A stretch of 41,127 nucleotides of DNA from Deltaproteobacteria bacterium (lineage in GTDB: Bacteria; Desulfobacterota; Desulfarculia; Adiutricales; Adiutricaceae). Positions within the stretch are counted from its first letter, which is position 1. Every line of letters begins with the position of its first letter. Position numbers and translations under genes: made by a program. The notes below the pieces were generated by a model that made no database searches, was not told the DNA's origin, and saw only the letters and a program-made list of their open reading frames with translations. This document shows positions 1 to 8,404 of the stretch, piece by piece. The stretch lies in contig JAISZC010000217.1 in the NCBI GenBank assembly GCA_031269485.1, forward strand, positions 1-41,127, read 5' to 3'.

Positions 1-631
1 TTAAATTTAAATTTAATAATTTATGTTATAATTAAATAATATTTTTTAATAAATATTTTTGCTAAAACAAATTTTTATAGTTGCGTAATGCGAAATATCG
101 TAAAAATAAACAGCTTCGAATGAAAAAATTCCCGCCGAACTGCCGGGCAGCGACGCGCCTGCGCCAATTGTTTCCGGGCCGGCCGCCGAAGCGCGGCCGG
201 CCCGGCGGCGCCCGGCGACGCCGGCCAAGCGGCGGCGGAAATTTCGGCGGTGCGGCCAGGGGGCCTATCGATCCGACCGGCGCCCTTTCGGTCAGACATG
301 AGGCAATCGTCAATGTCGACCGACCGGCCGATCTGGATCTGTTTCTAGCTGTTGAGGGCGGTTCAAGTCAGTCCGCGGCGAGCAGACGGCCCGCGCGCCG
401 GGCGGGAGGACGAGTTTTCAAGGGCGACCGGCGCTGACGACCGGAGTCAATTATTTTTCTTTGCTCGGCCTTTTTTGCCTTCAACCGCCCTCAACGGATC
501 GATCTGGCCAAACGGCGCAGATAGGCGCTTTCAGGACCCTTGCGTCAAAGATAGGCCGCGGCCGCCGGGCCGGCGCTCAACGAATTGTCTACCCAAGTTC
601 CCAATTTAACTATTGATTTTCTAAATCCTCC
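1..631. other. non-coding region, no gene seen
   Basis: The first ~120 bases are very AT-rich; the rest is GC-rich and ends in an AT-rich patch from about 600. Open frames here are Arg/Pro/Gly-rich with no recognisable domain and no convincing ribosome binding site, so I see no gene. The region may be the far end of an intergenic spacer belonging to a gene outside the window. Confidence 0.5.
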
Positions 632-678
632 TTTTGTAAATTACAAAATTTGACAAAAGCGCGAATTCATGGTTAAAT
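632..678 (+). promoter_or_regulatory. hydCBA promoter with palindromic operator candidate
   Basis: A perfect inverted repeat TTTTGTAA-A-TTACAAAA (632-648) sits one base upstream of a consensus -35 box TTGACA (650-655). A 17-nt spacer then leads to TTAAAT (673-678, 4/6 to TATAAT). This gives a leader of about 200 nt before hydC. The palindrome touches the -35 box and could be a repressor or activator site. It resembles Rex sites in its TTGT/ACAA ends, but its half-site spacing is shorter than the usual Rex operator, so the regulator is unassigned. Confidence 0.55.
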
Positions 679-882
679 GCCCCATCCTGCCAAGACAACA
701 CCAACCATGCCTTGCCCCTTTCGGCCGTCAAGGCTGGGCGGCCCAGACGGCTGGATCGCTGGACCGCCCAAAGATTTGCAAGTCCGTCCGGACTTTCGGC
801 CGACGGGACGGCCCCCGTCGCCGTGAACAGACCAGAATTTTTTTCGCGCTTCGCCTAACTTTTTTTCAAGGAGTGCTAGCGT

Positions 883-1374
883 ATGGGCAGCGTTTCCAAA
901 ACCCCGGCTCAGGACATTGATCTGGCCAAACTCGGACCCATCTTCGAGAGCTACAAGCACGTGGTCAACGGAGCTCTCATCCCCGTTCTTCAGGCCGCCC
1001 AGGACGCCTACAGCTACCTGCCGGTCCCAGTTCTGGAGGCCATCGCCGTCAAGCTGGACATCCCCATCAGCCAGATCTACGGCGTGGTTACCTTCTACGC
1101 TCAGTTCCACCTCGAGCCGCGCGGCAAGCACGTCGTCAGGACCTGCCAAGGCACCGCCTGCCACGTCCGCAACGCGTCCCGGATCCTGGAATCCCTCAAA
1201 AACTCCTTGGGCGTCGGACCAGGCGGCACCACCGAAGATCTTCAGTTCACGCTGGAAACGGTGGCCTGCATCGGCGCCTGCAGTCTGGCCCCGGTCATGA
1301 TGGTCGATCACGACACCCATGGCCGCCTCAAGCCAGACTTGGTTCCCAAAATTTTGGATCAATATCGCAACTGA
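883..1374 (+). CDS. hydC: [FeFe] hydrogenase subunit, NuoE-like [2Fe-2S] protein (HydC/HndA)
   Basis: This 163-aa protein is the small [2Fe-2S] thioredoxin-fold subunit of a soluble multimeric [FeFe] hydrogenase, homologous to NuoE of complex I. The cluster ligands are visible as C88-x4-C93 (TCQGTAC) and C129-x3-C133 (ACIGAC), the usual NuoE spacing. The N-terminal helical bundle is also typical, with LPVPVLEAIA and YGVVTFYAQF. Start ATG 883 has an AAGGAG ribosome site at 868-873. It is the first gene of hydC-hydB-hydA; hydB starts 19 nt after its stop. Its likely role is to pass electrons between the FMN subunit and the other subunits in the cytoplasm. Length matches the family. Confidence 0.93.
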   Translation: MGSVSKTPAQDIDLAKLGPIFESYKHVVNGALIPVLQAAQDAYSYLPVPVLEAIAVKLDIPISQIYGVVTFYAQFHLEPRGKHVVRTCQGTACHVRNASRILESLKNSLGVGPGGTTEDLQFTLETVACIGACSLAPVMMVDHDTHGRLKPDLVPKILDQYRN

Positions 1375-1393
1375 AAGCGGGGTTTAGTCAACT

Positions 1394-3304
1394 ATGAGCC
1401 AAACACCAACCCTGGCCCGTTTGAGCAGTCCGGCCGATCTCGAGGCGCTCAAGATCAAGGCGGCCCCGAAGCTTGGCATTCGCCATGATCCCAAGGCCGC
1501 GCCTTACGAGGGCGTCACCAGCCATATCATGATTTGTTGCGGCACCGGCTGCACCTCCTCCAATTCGCCGGCCATCGTCGAGGCCTTCAAGCAGGAGCTC
1601 GACAAGAACGGCCTGGGCGCCAAGGTAGATGTCGTCATCACCGGCTGTCACGGCTTCTGCGAAATGGGACCCCTGGTGGTCATATATCCCCAGGACATCT
1701 TCTACGTGCTCGTCAAGCTGGAAGACGTCCCCGAAATCGTCGAGCAGTCCATCAAAAACGGCCAGCCGGTCGAAAGGCTGCTCTACCGCGCCCATGCGGA
1801 CTCGGAACCCACCGTACGCTACCACGACATCGACTTTTACGCCAAGCAGAATCGCCTCACGTTGGCCAACTGCGGGCACATCAACCCCGAGGACATCCAC
1901 GAGTACATCGCCAACGACGGTTATCTGGGCCTGGCGAAGGCCTTGGCCCAAAAGGCCGACACCACGGGCCTCCTCGAGGAAGTCAAGAAGTCGGGGCTCC
2001 GCGGCCGCGGCGGCGCCGGCTTCCCCACGGGCCGCAAGTGGGAGCTGTGCCGCAACGTTCCGGGCGAGAAAAAATACGTCATCTGCAACGCCGACGAAGG
2101 CGACCCCGGGGCCTTCATGGACCGTTCGGTCCTGGAGGGCGATCCTCACCGGGTCATCGAGGGCATGGCCATCGGCGCCCTGGTGATCGGGGCCGACGAA
2201 GGCTACATATACGTCCGCGCCGAGTATCCGCTGGCCGTCCACCGCCTCAGGGTGGCCATCGCCCAAGCCGAGGCCATGGGCCTTTTGGGCCAGAACATCC
2301 TCGGCAGCGGCTGGAACTTCGAGCTGCACATCAAGGAGGGCGCCGGCGCCTTCGTCTGCGGCGAAGAGACGGCTCTGATCCAGTCCATCGAAGGCAAGCG
2401 CGGCATGCCCACGGCCCGCCCGCCCTTCCCGGCCGTCTCCGGCCTGTGGGGCAAGCCCACCAACAACAACAACGTCGAGACCTGGGCCAACATCCCGGCC
2501 ATCATCCGCAACGGCGGAGCCTGGTTCGCGGCCTACGGCACCGACAACTCCAAGGGCACCAAGGTCTTCGCCCTCACCGGCAAGGTCAGGCACACCGGCC
2601 TGGCCGAAGTGCCCATGGGCATGAGCATGAGGGAGATCATCTTCAACATCGGCGGCGGCATTTTGGGCGGCAAGAAGTTCAAGGCCGTCCAAATCGGCGG
2701 CCCCTCGGGCGGCTGTCTGCCCGAATCGATGATTGACCGCCCCGTGGACTACGACTCGCTCATCGAGGCCGGCGCCATGATGGGCTCGGGAGGCCTGGTC
2801 GTGGTGGACGAGGACACCTGCATGGTGGATCTGGCCCGCTTCTTCCTGTCCTTCACCCGCGACGAGAGCTGCGGCAAGTGCACCCCCTGCCGCGAGGGCT
2901 CGACCCGCATGCTCAACATCCTCAACAACATCACCCAGGGCAAGGGGCAGTCCGGCGACATCGAACTGCTCGAGGAACTGGCCAGGAACATCAAGCTCAG
3001 CGCCCTATGCGGTCTGGGGCAGACCTGTCCCAACCCCATCCTCTCGACTCTGCGCTACTTCCGCCACGAGTACGAGGCCCACATTTTCGAGAAGAAGTGC
3101 CCGGCCAAGGCCTGCACCGATCTTCTGACCTTCTGGATCGACCCCGACAAGTGCATCGGCTGCGGCGCCTGCAAGAAGCTGTGCCCTGCCACGGCCATTG
3201 AGGGCGAAAAGAAGGAGCCTCACACCATCGACCCGCTCAAATGCGTCAAGTGCGGTTCCTGCCTCGACGCTTGCCGCAAGTCCAAAGCCGTCAGCAAAAA
3301 GTAG
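1394..3304 (+). CDS. hydB: [FeFe] hydrogenase NAD(P)-/FMN-binding subunit (HydB, NuoF-like)
   Basis: A 636-aa NuoF-type flavoprotein subunit. The order of domains is: N-terminal thioredoxin-like [2Fe-2S] domain (C48/C49, C53, C85, C89; GTGCTSS and GCHGFCEMGP); FMN/NAD core with RGRGGAGFPTGRKW and CNADEGDPGAFMDR; SLBB-like region; N3-type [4Fe-4S] site ESCGKCTPCREG and GQTCPNP; and a C-terminal 2x[4Fe-4S] ferredoxin (CIGCGACKKLCP and CVKCGSCLDAC). This is the layout of bifurcating HydB, with the HndB-like domain fused at the front rather than encoded separately. It would bind NAD(H) or NADP(H) and, in bifurcating relatives, is central to splitting electrons. hydA begins 9 nt downstream. Confidence 0.94.
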   Translation: MSQTPTLARLSSPADLEALKIKAAPKLGIRHDPKAAPYEGVTSHIMICCGTGCTSSNSPAIVEAFKQELDKNGLGAKVDVVITGCHGFCEMGPLVVIYPQDIFYVLVKLEDVPEIVEQSIKNGQPVERLLYRAHADSEPTVRYHDIDFYAKQNRLTLANCGHINPEDIHEYIANDGYLGLAKALAQKADTTGLLEEVKKSGLRGRGGAGFPTGRKWELCRNVPGEKKYVICNADEGDPGAFMDRSVLEGDPHRVIEGMAIGALVIGADEGYIYVRAEYPLAVHRLRVAIAQAEAMGLLGQNILGSGWNFELHIKEGAGAFVCGEETALIQSIEGKRGMPTARPPFPAVSGLWGKPTNNNNVETWANIPAIIRNGGAWFAAYGTDNSKGTKVFALTGKVRHTGLAEVPMGMSMREIIFNIGGGILGGKKFKAVQIGGPSGGCLPESMIDRPVDYDSLIEAGAMMGSGGLVVVDEDTCMVDLARFFLSFTRDESCGKCTPCREGSTRMLNILNNITQGKGQSGDIELLEELARNIKLSALCGLGQTCPNPILSTLRYFRHEYEAHIFEKKCPAKACTDLLTFWIDPDKCIGCGACKKLCPATAIEGEKKEPHTIDPLKCVKCGSCLDACRKSKAVSKK

Positions 3305-3313
3305 GGAGCCCCA

Positions 3314-5041
3314 ATGAGCAAGACAGTAACCCTGACCATAGACAACCAGCCCGTCACCGTGCAGGCCGGCGTCACCATCTGGGGGGCGGCCCGCAAACTC
3401 GGCATCCATATACCGACCCTGTGCCACCACTTCGACGTCAAGCCCTACAGCGGCTGCCGCGTCTGCGTGGTGGAGGTCCAAGGCGGCCGAGCCTTGGCCG
3501 CGGCCTGCTCCTTCCCCGTCACCGAAGGCCTGGTGGTCTTCACCAACTCGCCCAAGGTCCGGGAGGCTCGCCGCATGGTGGTCGAGCTGCTGCTGGCCAA
3601 CCATCCCAACGAATGCCTGACGTGCTCGCGCAGCCAAAACTGCGAGCTGCAGGCCCTCGCCAGCGAGCTGGGCATCACCAAGGTCCGCTTCCCCCAGGCC
3701 AAGCCCAACTGGCCGCTTGACGAGAGCAACCCCAGCCTGGTGCGCGATCCCAACAAGTGCATCCTGTGCGGCCGCTGCGTGCGCTTCTGTTCCGACAAGC
3801 AGACCTGCAGCGTCTACACCTTCGCCAACCGCGGCTTCAGCTCCACCGTCACCCCGGCCTTCGGCAAGGGCCTGGGCGACGTCAAGTGCGCGCTGTGCGG
3901 CCAGTGCTCGGTCATCTGCCCGACCGGAGCCATCACGGTCAAGGACGACACCGACAAGGTCCTCGACGCCATCAATGATCCCGACAAGGTCGTCATCGTC
4001 CAAACCGCCCCGGCCACCCGCGTGGCCTTGGGCGAGCTCTTCGGCGCCGACACCGGGACCATCGTGACGGGCAAAATGGTGGCGGCGCTCAAGCGCATCG
4101 GCTTCGACGTGGTGCTCGACACCAACTTCACCGCCGACGTGACCATCCTCGAAGAGGCCACCGAGTTCCTGAACCGGTTCAAGGAAAACCGCGACATGCC
4201 CATGATCACCAGCTGCTCGCCGGGCTGGATCAATTTCATGGAAATGTTCTATCCCGAGCTGGTCCAGCACCATTCTTCGTGCAAGAGCCCCCAGCAGATC
4301 TTCGGCGCCTTGGCCAAGACCTGGTACGCGGAAAAGCAGAAGATCGACCCGGCCAAGATCGTCTCCGTCTCGATCATGCCCTGCACGGCCAAGAAGTTCG
4401 AGTGCCGCCGCCCGGAGATGCGCTCCAGCGGCTACCAGGACGTCGACTACGTCCTGACCACTCGCGAGCTGGGCAAGCTCATCAAGAGCTTCGGACTGTC
4501 CTTCAATGACCTGCCTTCGGAAGATTACGACCCGATCATGGGCGTGGGCACCGGCGCCGCCACCATCTTCGGCAACACCGGCGGCGTCATGGAGGCGGCC
4601 ATGCGCACGGCCTACGAAGTGGTCACCAAGAAGACGCTTCCCGGCCTTGAATTCGCCTCCATCCGCGGCCTCGGCGGCCTGCGCGAGGCCGAAGTCGACC
4701 TCGAAGGGACCAAGCTCAAGCTGGCCATCGCCCACGGTCTGGGCAACGCCCGCAAGGTCATGGACCTCATCAAGGAAGGCAATCCCCGCGGCTGGAACTT
4801 CATCGAGGTCATGGCCTGCCCCGGCGGCTGCATCTCCGGCGGCGGCCAGCCCATCAGCCACGATCTCAACTACCGCTCCAAGCGCATCGCCGGCCTCTAC
4901 ACCGACGACCGTCAGCTGCCGTTGCGCAAGAGCCACGACAACCCCGAAGTCAAGCAGCTCTACGCCGAATTCCTCAAGGAGCCCTGCGGCCACAAGAGCC
5001 ACGAGCTGCTGCACACCCCGCTCCCCGGCAGCGGCCACTGA
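3314..5041 (+). CDS. hydA: [FeFe] hydrogenase catalytic subunit (HydA/HndD)
   Basis: A 575-aa catalytic subunit that makes or oxidises H2 in the cytoplasm. N-terminal [2Fe-2S] domain (C37, C48, C51, C65), His-ligated [4Fe-4S] stretch (H97, C101, C104, C110), two [4Fe-4S] motifs (CILCGRCVRFC at 149-159, CALCGQCSVICP at 192-203), then the H-cluster domain: L1 TSCSPGW (299-305), L2 MPCTAKKFE (356-364), L3 MACPGGCISGGGQP (500-513). L1 has Ser where the clostridial CpI enzyme has a second Cys; I recall this variant as common in multimeric enzymes. The protein lacks the extra C-terminal [2Fe-2S] domain of Thermotoga HydA and ends with the usual HELLH-like tail. Maturases HydEFG are not in the window. 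Confidence 0.96.
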   Translation: MSKTVTLTIDNQPVTVQAGVTIWGAARKLGIHIPTLCHHFDVKPYSGCRVCVVEVQGGRALAAACSFPVTEGLVVFTNSPKVREARRMVVELLLANHPNECLTCSRSQNCELQALASELGITKVRFPQAKPNWPLDESNPSLVRDPNKCILCGRCVRFCSDKQTCSVYTFANRGFSSTVTPAFGKGLGDVKCALCGQCSVICPTGAITVKDDTDKVLDAINDPDKVVIVQTAPATRVALGELFGADTGTIVTGKMVAALKRIGFDVVLDTNFTADVTILEEATEFLNRFKENRDMPMITSCSPGWINFMEMFYPELVQHHSSCKSPQQIFGALAKTWYAEKQKIDPAKIVSVSIMPCTAKKFECRRPEMRSSGYQDVDYVLTTRELGKLIKSFGLSFNDLPSEDYDPIMGVGTGAATIFGNTGGVMEAAMRTAYEVVTKKTLPGLEFASIRGLGGLREAEVDLEGTKLKLAIAHGLGNARKVMDLIKEGNPRGWNFIEVMACPGGCISGGGQPISHDLNYRSKRIAGLYTDDRQLPLRKSHDNPEVKQLYAEFLKEPCGHKSHELLHTPLPGSGH

Positions 5042-5081
5042 CCGCCGGACGGCCGGCGGTCCAGCCAGCGCCGGCCGTTTT
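5041..5081 (+). terminator. hairpin directly after hydA
   Basis: ACCGCCGG (5041-5048) and CCGGCGGT (5053-5060) form a perfect 8-bp stem with a 4-nt loop, beginning at the last base of the hydA stop codon. A short T-run comes only at 5078-5081, so this is a stable 3' hairpin or a weak intrinsic terminator. Confidence 0.4.
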
Positions 5082-5444
5082 CCTCGCCTAGTTTGGGGCG
5101 GGCGTCCCTCCGGGGCCGTCCGCCTTTTTTTTGGCGTTTACATCAAATTTTTCTCTTGGCGGCTAGCAATCTCCGGTCGAGATCGCGGAAAATAATTCGA
5201 CCTGGCGGCCCAGCTGCCGTGGCGGCCGAACCGTCCACAGGCGGCCAAGCCGCATTCCTGGCCCGACCGCTTCCGCGCCTTGACTCGCGTCCGCAGCGGC
5301 GGCAAGGTTTGAAAAAGATGCGCGGCGCCTGGACGGCGGCCAAACGGCCGCCGCTTCCGACCGGCGAGGCCGCGAAAGCTCAGCGCGCCGACCAAATCGG
5401 CGCCGGCCTCAGATACGGCCGCTTCCGCCAAAAGGAACTCCCCC
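5082..5444. other. GC-rich intergenic region, no gene seen
   Basis: This spacer between hydA and the DUF1573 gene has no coding signal I trust. A T-rich patch at about 5126-5155 may be promoter material for the next gene, but no clear -35/-10 pair was found. Confidence 0.4.
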
Positions 5445-5879
5445 ATGCTCCATGACCAGCTTCCGGTCCAGCATTTTCGGCCGCCGGCCGTCCCGCTCGT
5501 CGTTTTGCTGATCTGGCTTTCGCTGCCGGCCTGGGCGGCCCAGGCGGCTCTCAAAGCCGGCCCGGCCCTGGTCATCGACGAGCCCGTCTTCATGGCCGGG
5601 CGCGTCGCGCCCGACGCCGTGGTCGAGCATGACTTCGTCGTCCGCAACGAGGGAACCGAGGAGCTCGTCATCGAGGACGTTTCGCCGGATTGCGGTTGCA
5701 CCGTGGCCGCTTTCCCCCCGGTTCTCGCGCCAGGCCAAGCCGGAACGATAAACGTCAAGCTGGAAATTTACGAGTTCTGGGCGGGTCAGACCTTGAAGAA
5801 ATCGGCGACGGTTTACACCAACGACCCCGAACGCCAAGCGGCCCGCATCACCATCAAGGCCGTGGTCGACGAACGTTGA
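5445..5879 (+). CDS. exported DUF1573 domain protein
   Basis: A 144-aa protein with an N-terminal hydrophobic signal sequence (about residues 14-34, VPLVVLLIWLSLPAWA followed by an Ala-rich cleavage region). A single DUF1573 Ig-like domain follows: VEHDFVVRNEGTEELVI, then the family hallmark DCGCTVA, then a proline/glycine-rich strand and a YTNDPE motif near the end. These proteins are small extracytoplasmic beta-sandwich modules of unknown biochemical role. Start ATG 5445 follows AAGGAA. It stands alone between hydA and hcp, so the context does not fix a function. Confidence 0.85.
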   Translation: MLHDQLPVQHFRPPAVPLVVLLIWLSLPAWAAQAALKAGPALVIDEPVFMAGRVAPDAVVEHDFVVRNEGTEELVIEDVSPDCGCTVAAFPPVLAPGQAGTINVKLEIYEFWAGQTLKKSATVYTNDPERQAARITIKAVVDER

Positions 5880-6099
5880 GGGCGTCGCCGCGGTCCGCCG
5901 CGTCAATCGGCAGGCCGTCAATCGTCTCAGACGGCCCTGGGCCAGAAGGCCCTGGAAAGCCTTGGCCTGCGGACCCGACAGGCCCGGCGCGCCGTTGAGG
6001 CCGCGAGTCGCCGCCCGGCAAGCCGCCAGCCGACAAGCCCCCGCCCGACAAGCCCCCGCCCGCCGTTCTCTTTTTTCTCCCCCAAAAAAACCGCCGCTC
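5880..6099. repeat. intergenic GC-rich region with 15-nt tandem repeat
   Basis: CCGACAAGCCCCCGC occurs twice back to back (6030-6044, 6045-6059), perfectly conserved. The remainder is non-coding, Pro/Arg-rich in all frames. GGCCGTC and GACGGCC around 5920-5940 could form a hairpin after the DUF1573 gene. Confidence 0.5.
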
Positions 6100-6141
6100 T
6101 TGATCAAGATCAAGGTCCGGCCTTCGGCCAAAGGGTATGCT
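6100..6141 (+). promoter_or_regulatory. FNR/HcpR-type activated promoter of hcp
   Basis: TTGATCAAGATCAA (6100-6113) is a perfect match to the FNR box TTGATnnnnATCAA and is extended by a symmetric C/G on each side. Its centre is 6106.5. A -10-like TATGCT (6136-6141, 4/6) would place the start of transcription near 6148, exactly 41.5 bp from the box centre, which is class II FNR/CRP geometry. No good -35 box is needed or seen. This fits anaerobic or nitrosative-stress activation of hcp. Confidence 0.7.
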
Positions 6142-6320
6142 GGCGGCAAAGGCTACGAAGCGGCAAGTTCGGTCCAAGCGCCTGAGCGCGACCGCCGCGT
6201 CGCCTCAAAGCCGTAATGCCGGCGCTCCGCCAGGCCACGTCAAGGAGCGCCCAAACCAGGACGGGAGCCGGAATCTTCGTCAAAGAAGCCGGAGTCTTCG
6301 TCCAACAAACGGGAGGCGTC

Positions 6321-7931
6321 ATGTATTGCTGGCAATGTGAGCAAACCCTCAACGGAACGGGCTGCGTCAAGTCCGGAGTCTGCGGCAAAACTGCCGAAAC
6401 GGCGGCTTTGTCCGATCTGCTGATGTATGCCCTCAAGGGCTTGGCCTGGGCGGCGGCCCGAGCCAGACGAGAAGGCCGGCCGGACTTGGAGGCGGATCGC
6501 TGCCTGACGCGCGGGCTGTTCGCCACGCTCACAAACGTGGATTTCGACCCGAACAGCCTGTCGGCGTTGATCGATCAGGCCGTCGAGCTCCGCGACCGGC
6601 TCAAGGTTCCAGCCGACGCGCCGACGGCGGCGACTTTCAAGCCCGCCGGCTCGCTGGCCGGACGGGTCGCCCAGGGCGAGGCGCACGGTTTCCGGGACGG
6701 TCCGACTCCGCAAATTTTGTCGCTGCGCGAGACGGCCGTCTACGGCCTCAAGGGCTTGGCGGCCTACGTCCACCACGCCGCCGCGCTGGGACGGGAGGAC
6801 GACGAGCTGCACGCCTTCGTCGAGGAGCTGCTGGCCCAAACCCTCGATCCCTCGCTGGGTCTGGAGGCTTGGCTGGCCGCGGCCTTGAAGGTCGGCGAAA
6901 AGAACTTGCGGGCCATGGAGCTGCTCGACGAGGCCAACTTGGCGGCCTTCGGCGTTCCGACGCCAACCAAGGTCTCCTTGGGCTGGCGGGCCGGACCGGC
7001 GGTGTGCGTCAGCGGCCACGATCTCAATGATCTGGCGCAGCTGCTGGCCCAGGTCCGGGGCCGAGGCGTCAACGTCCACACCCACGTCGAAATGCTGCCG
7101 GCCCATGCCTATCCGGGCCTCCAGGACCCGCAGCTCGTCGGACACTGGGGCACGGGCTGGCACAACCAGACCAAGGAGCTGGCCGATTTTCCGGGGCCGA
7201 CGCTCTTCACCAGCAATTGCCTGCAAAAGCCCGCGGCTGTGGAGCGCGTCTTCGTCACGGGCCCGACGGCCTGGCCGGGCGCCAGGCGAATCGAAGCCGG
7301 GCCGGACGGTCGCAAAGATTTCGGGCCGGTCATCGACCAGGCCTTGGCGCTGGGCGGCTTTCAGTCCGCCCAGGAGGGGCCGTCGGTCTTGACGGGCTTC
7401 AACTGGCGGACCGTGCTGGGGGCGGCCGACCAGGTCGTGGATTTGGTCAAACGAGGCCGGATCAAGCGCTTCATCCTGATCGGCGGCTGCGACGGCGCCC
7501 GCGGCTCGAGGTCCTATTATCGGGAACTGGCGCTCAAGGCGCCTCAGGACGCGATGATCCTCACGCTGGCCTGCGGGAAGTTCCGGTTCTTCGATCTCGA
7601 CCTGGGGGACATTGAGGGCCTCCCGCGCCTGATGGACTTGGGGCAGTGCAACGACGCCCATTCGGCCGTCAAGATCGCCGCCGCCTTGGCTGAGGCTTTC
7701 GGCGTCCCCCTCGACGAGCTCCCGCTGAGCCTGGCGCTTTCCTGGTACGAGCAAAAGGCCTGCGCCATCCTGCTGAGCCTTCTCCATCTGGGGCTCAAGA
7801 ACATCCGGCTGGGCCCGAGCCTGCCAGCCTTCGTCCACCCCGACGTGCTGGCCGCGCTGGTCGACAAATGGGGCCTCAAGCCCACCGGCGACCCTGAGGA
7901 TGATTTGAGGGAAATCATGGCCGGCCGGTGA
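6321..7931 (+). CDS. hcp: hydroxylamine reductase / hybrid cluster protein
   Basis: A 536-aa hybrid cluster protein (prismane protein). Start ATG 6321 is chosen because the family begins at MYCWQCEQT and a GGAGG site lies at 6312-6316; an upstream in-frame start at 6216 would add a non-homologous leader. The N-terminal cubane ligands are C3-x2-C6-x8-C15-x5-C21, the class I pattern. Hybrid-cluster residues fall in stretches such as HVEMLPAHAYP, TSNCLQKP, GGCDGAR, LACGKFRFF and GQCNDAHSA. Family members reduce hydroxylamine and, physiologically, nitric oxide, or act in protein S-nitrosylation. It is monocistronic, with an FNR-type site upstream and a long hairpin after the stop. Confidence 0.95.
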   Translation: MYCWQCEQTLNGTGCVKSGVCGKTAETAALSDLLMYALKGLAWAAARARREGRPDLEADRCLTRGLFATLTNVDFDPNSLSALIDQAVELRDRLKVPADAPTAATFKPAGSLAGRVAQGEAHGFRDGPTPQILSLRETAVYGLKGLAAYVHHAAALGREDDELHAFVEELLAQTLDPSLGLEAWLAAALKVGEKNLRAMELLDEANLAAFGVPTPTKVSLGWRAGPAVCVSGHDLNDLAQLLAQVRGRGVNVHTHVEMLPAHAYPGLQDPQLVGHWGTGWHNQTKELADFPGPTLFTSNCLQKPAAVERVFVTGPTAWPGARRIEAGPDGRKDFGPVIDQALALGGFQSAQEGPSVLTGFNWRTVLGAADQVVDLVKRGRIKRFILIGGCDGARGSRSYYRELALKAPQDAMILTLACGKFRFFDLDLGDIEGLPRLMDLGQCNDAHSAVKIAAALAEAFGVPLDELPLSLALSWYEQKACAILLSLLHLGLKNIRLGPSLPAFVHPDVLAALVDKWGLKPTGDPEDDLREIMAGR

Positions 7932-7950
7932 GCCTGCGCGGCGTCCGTCC

Positions 7951-7992
7951 GGGGGCGAGCGGCGTCGGGCCTGGCCGACGCCGCTCGCCCCC
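7951..7992 (+). terminator. 18-bp perfect hairpin after hcp
   Basis: GGGGGCGAGCGGCGTCGG (7951-7968) and its exact reverse complement (7975-7992) flank a 6-nt loop, 20 nt after the hcp stop. No T-run follows (the next bases are GAAAACC). It is a very stable 3'-end structure; whether it terminates transcription or protects the mRNA cannot be decided from sequence. Confidence 0.5.
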
Positions 7993-7994
7993 GA

Positions 7995-8404
7995 AAACCA
8001 GACTCCCCTGCAAACCAGATTCCCCAGCAAACCAGCCCCGAAAACCCGCCCTCCCGAGGACAGCCCCAGGTGGCCGGCCCCGAAGGCCCGGCCCAGAAGG
8101 TCCGCCCCCGACGGCCCGCCGCCGGAAACAGCCCGCAAGCCGGTCCGGCGATCGCCCCTGCCAACCGCCCCTGGCTCTCCATCGCGCGCTCCGCCGCGCC
8201 TTCCGCCGCCCCCTCCCCGCGCCCTCCCCCGCGCCCTCCCCCACGCCTCCGCCAGCCGGCCGCGAAAAAGGCGACCGGCGAGGAGACGGCCAGGCCGCGG
8301 CAGCCAAGGCCATTGTCCAGGCCATTATCCAAGCCAGAGCCCAGGCCAGGCCAGGCCAGCCCAGCCCAGCCCAGCCCAGGCCAGGCCAGGCCAGGCCAGG
8401 CCAG
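7995..8404. repeat. cluster of simple tandem repeats
   Basis: Three different short tandem arrays lie in the hcp-TonB receptor gap. The first has a 17-nt period AAACCAG[A]YTCCCCWGC (7995-8011, 8012-8028, partial at 8029). The second is a ~12-nt C-rich GCGCCCTCCCC array at about 8211-8245. The third has a 5-nt period at 8341-8404: three CCAGG, four CCAGC, five CCAGG and a final CCAG. No gene is supported here. The rest, up to 8747, includes an AT-rich patch at 8515-8590 that probably carries the receptor promoter, although no clean -35/-10 pair was found. Confidence 0.75.

Noticed and set aside
1388-2692. 434-codon minus-strand open frame opposite hydB
   Set aside because: Shadow of a GC-rich gene: Asp/Val/Ala/Gly-rich, no domain, and fully inside a clear HydB.
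3314-5041. HydA L1 motif TSCSPGW as a damaged active site
   Set aside because: It differs from clostridial TSCCPGW, but as far as I recall this variant is widespread in multimeric hydrogenases, so it is not evidence of inactivation.
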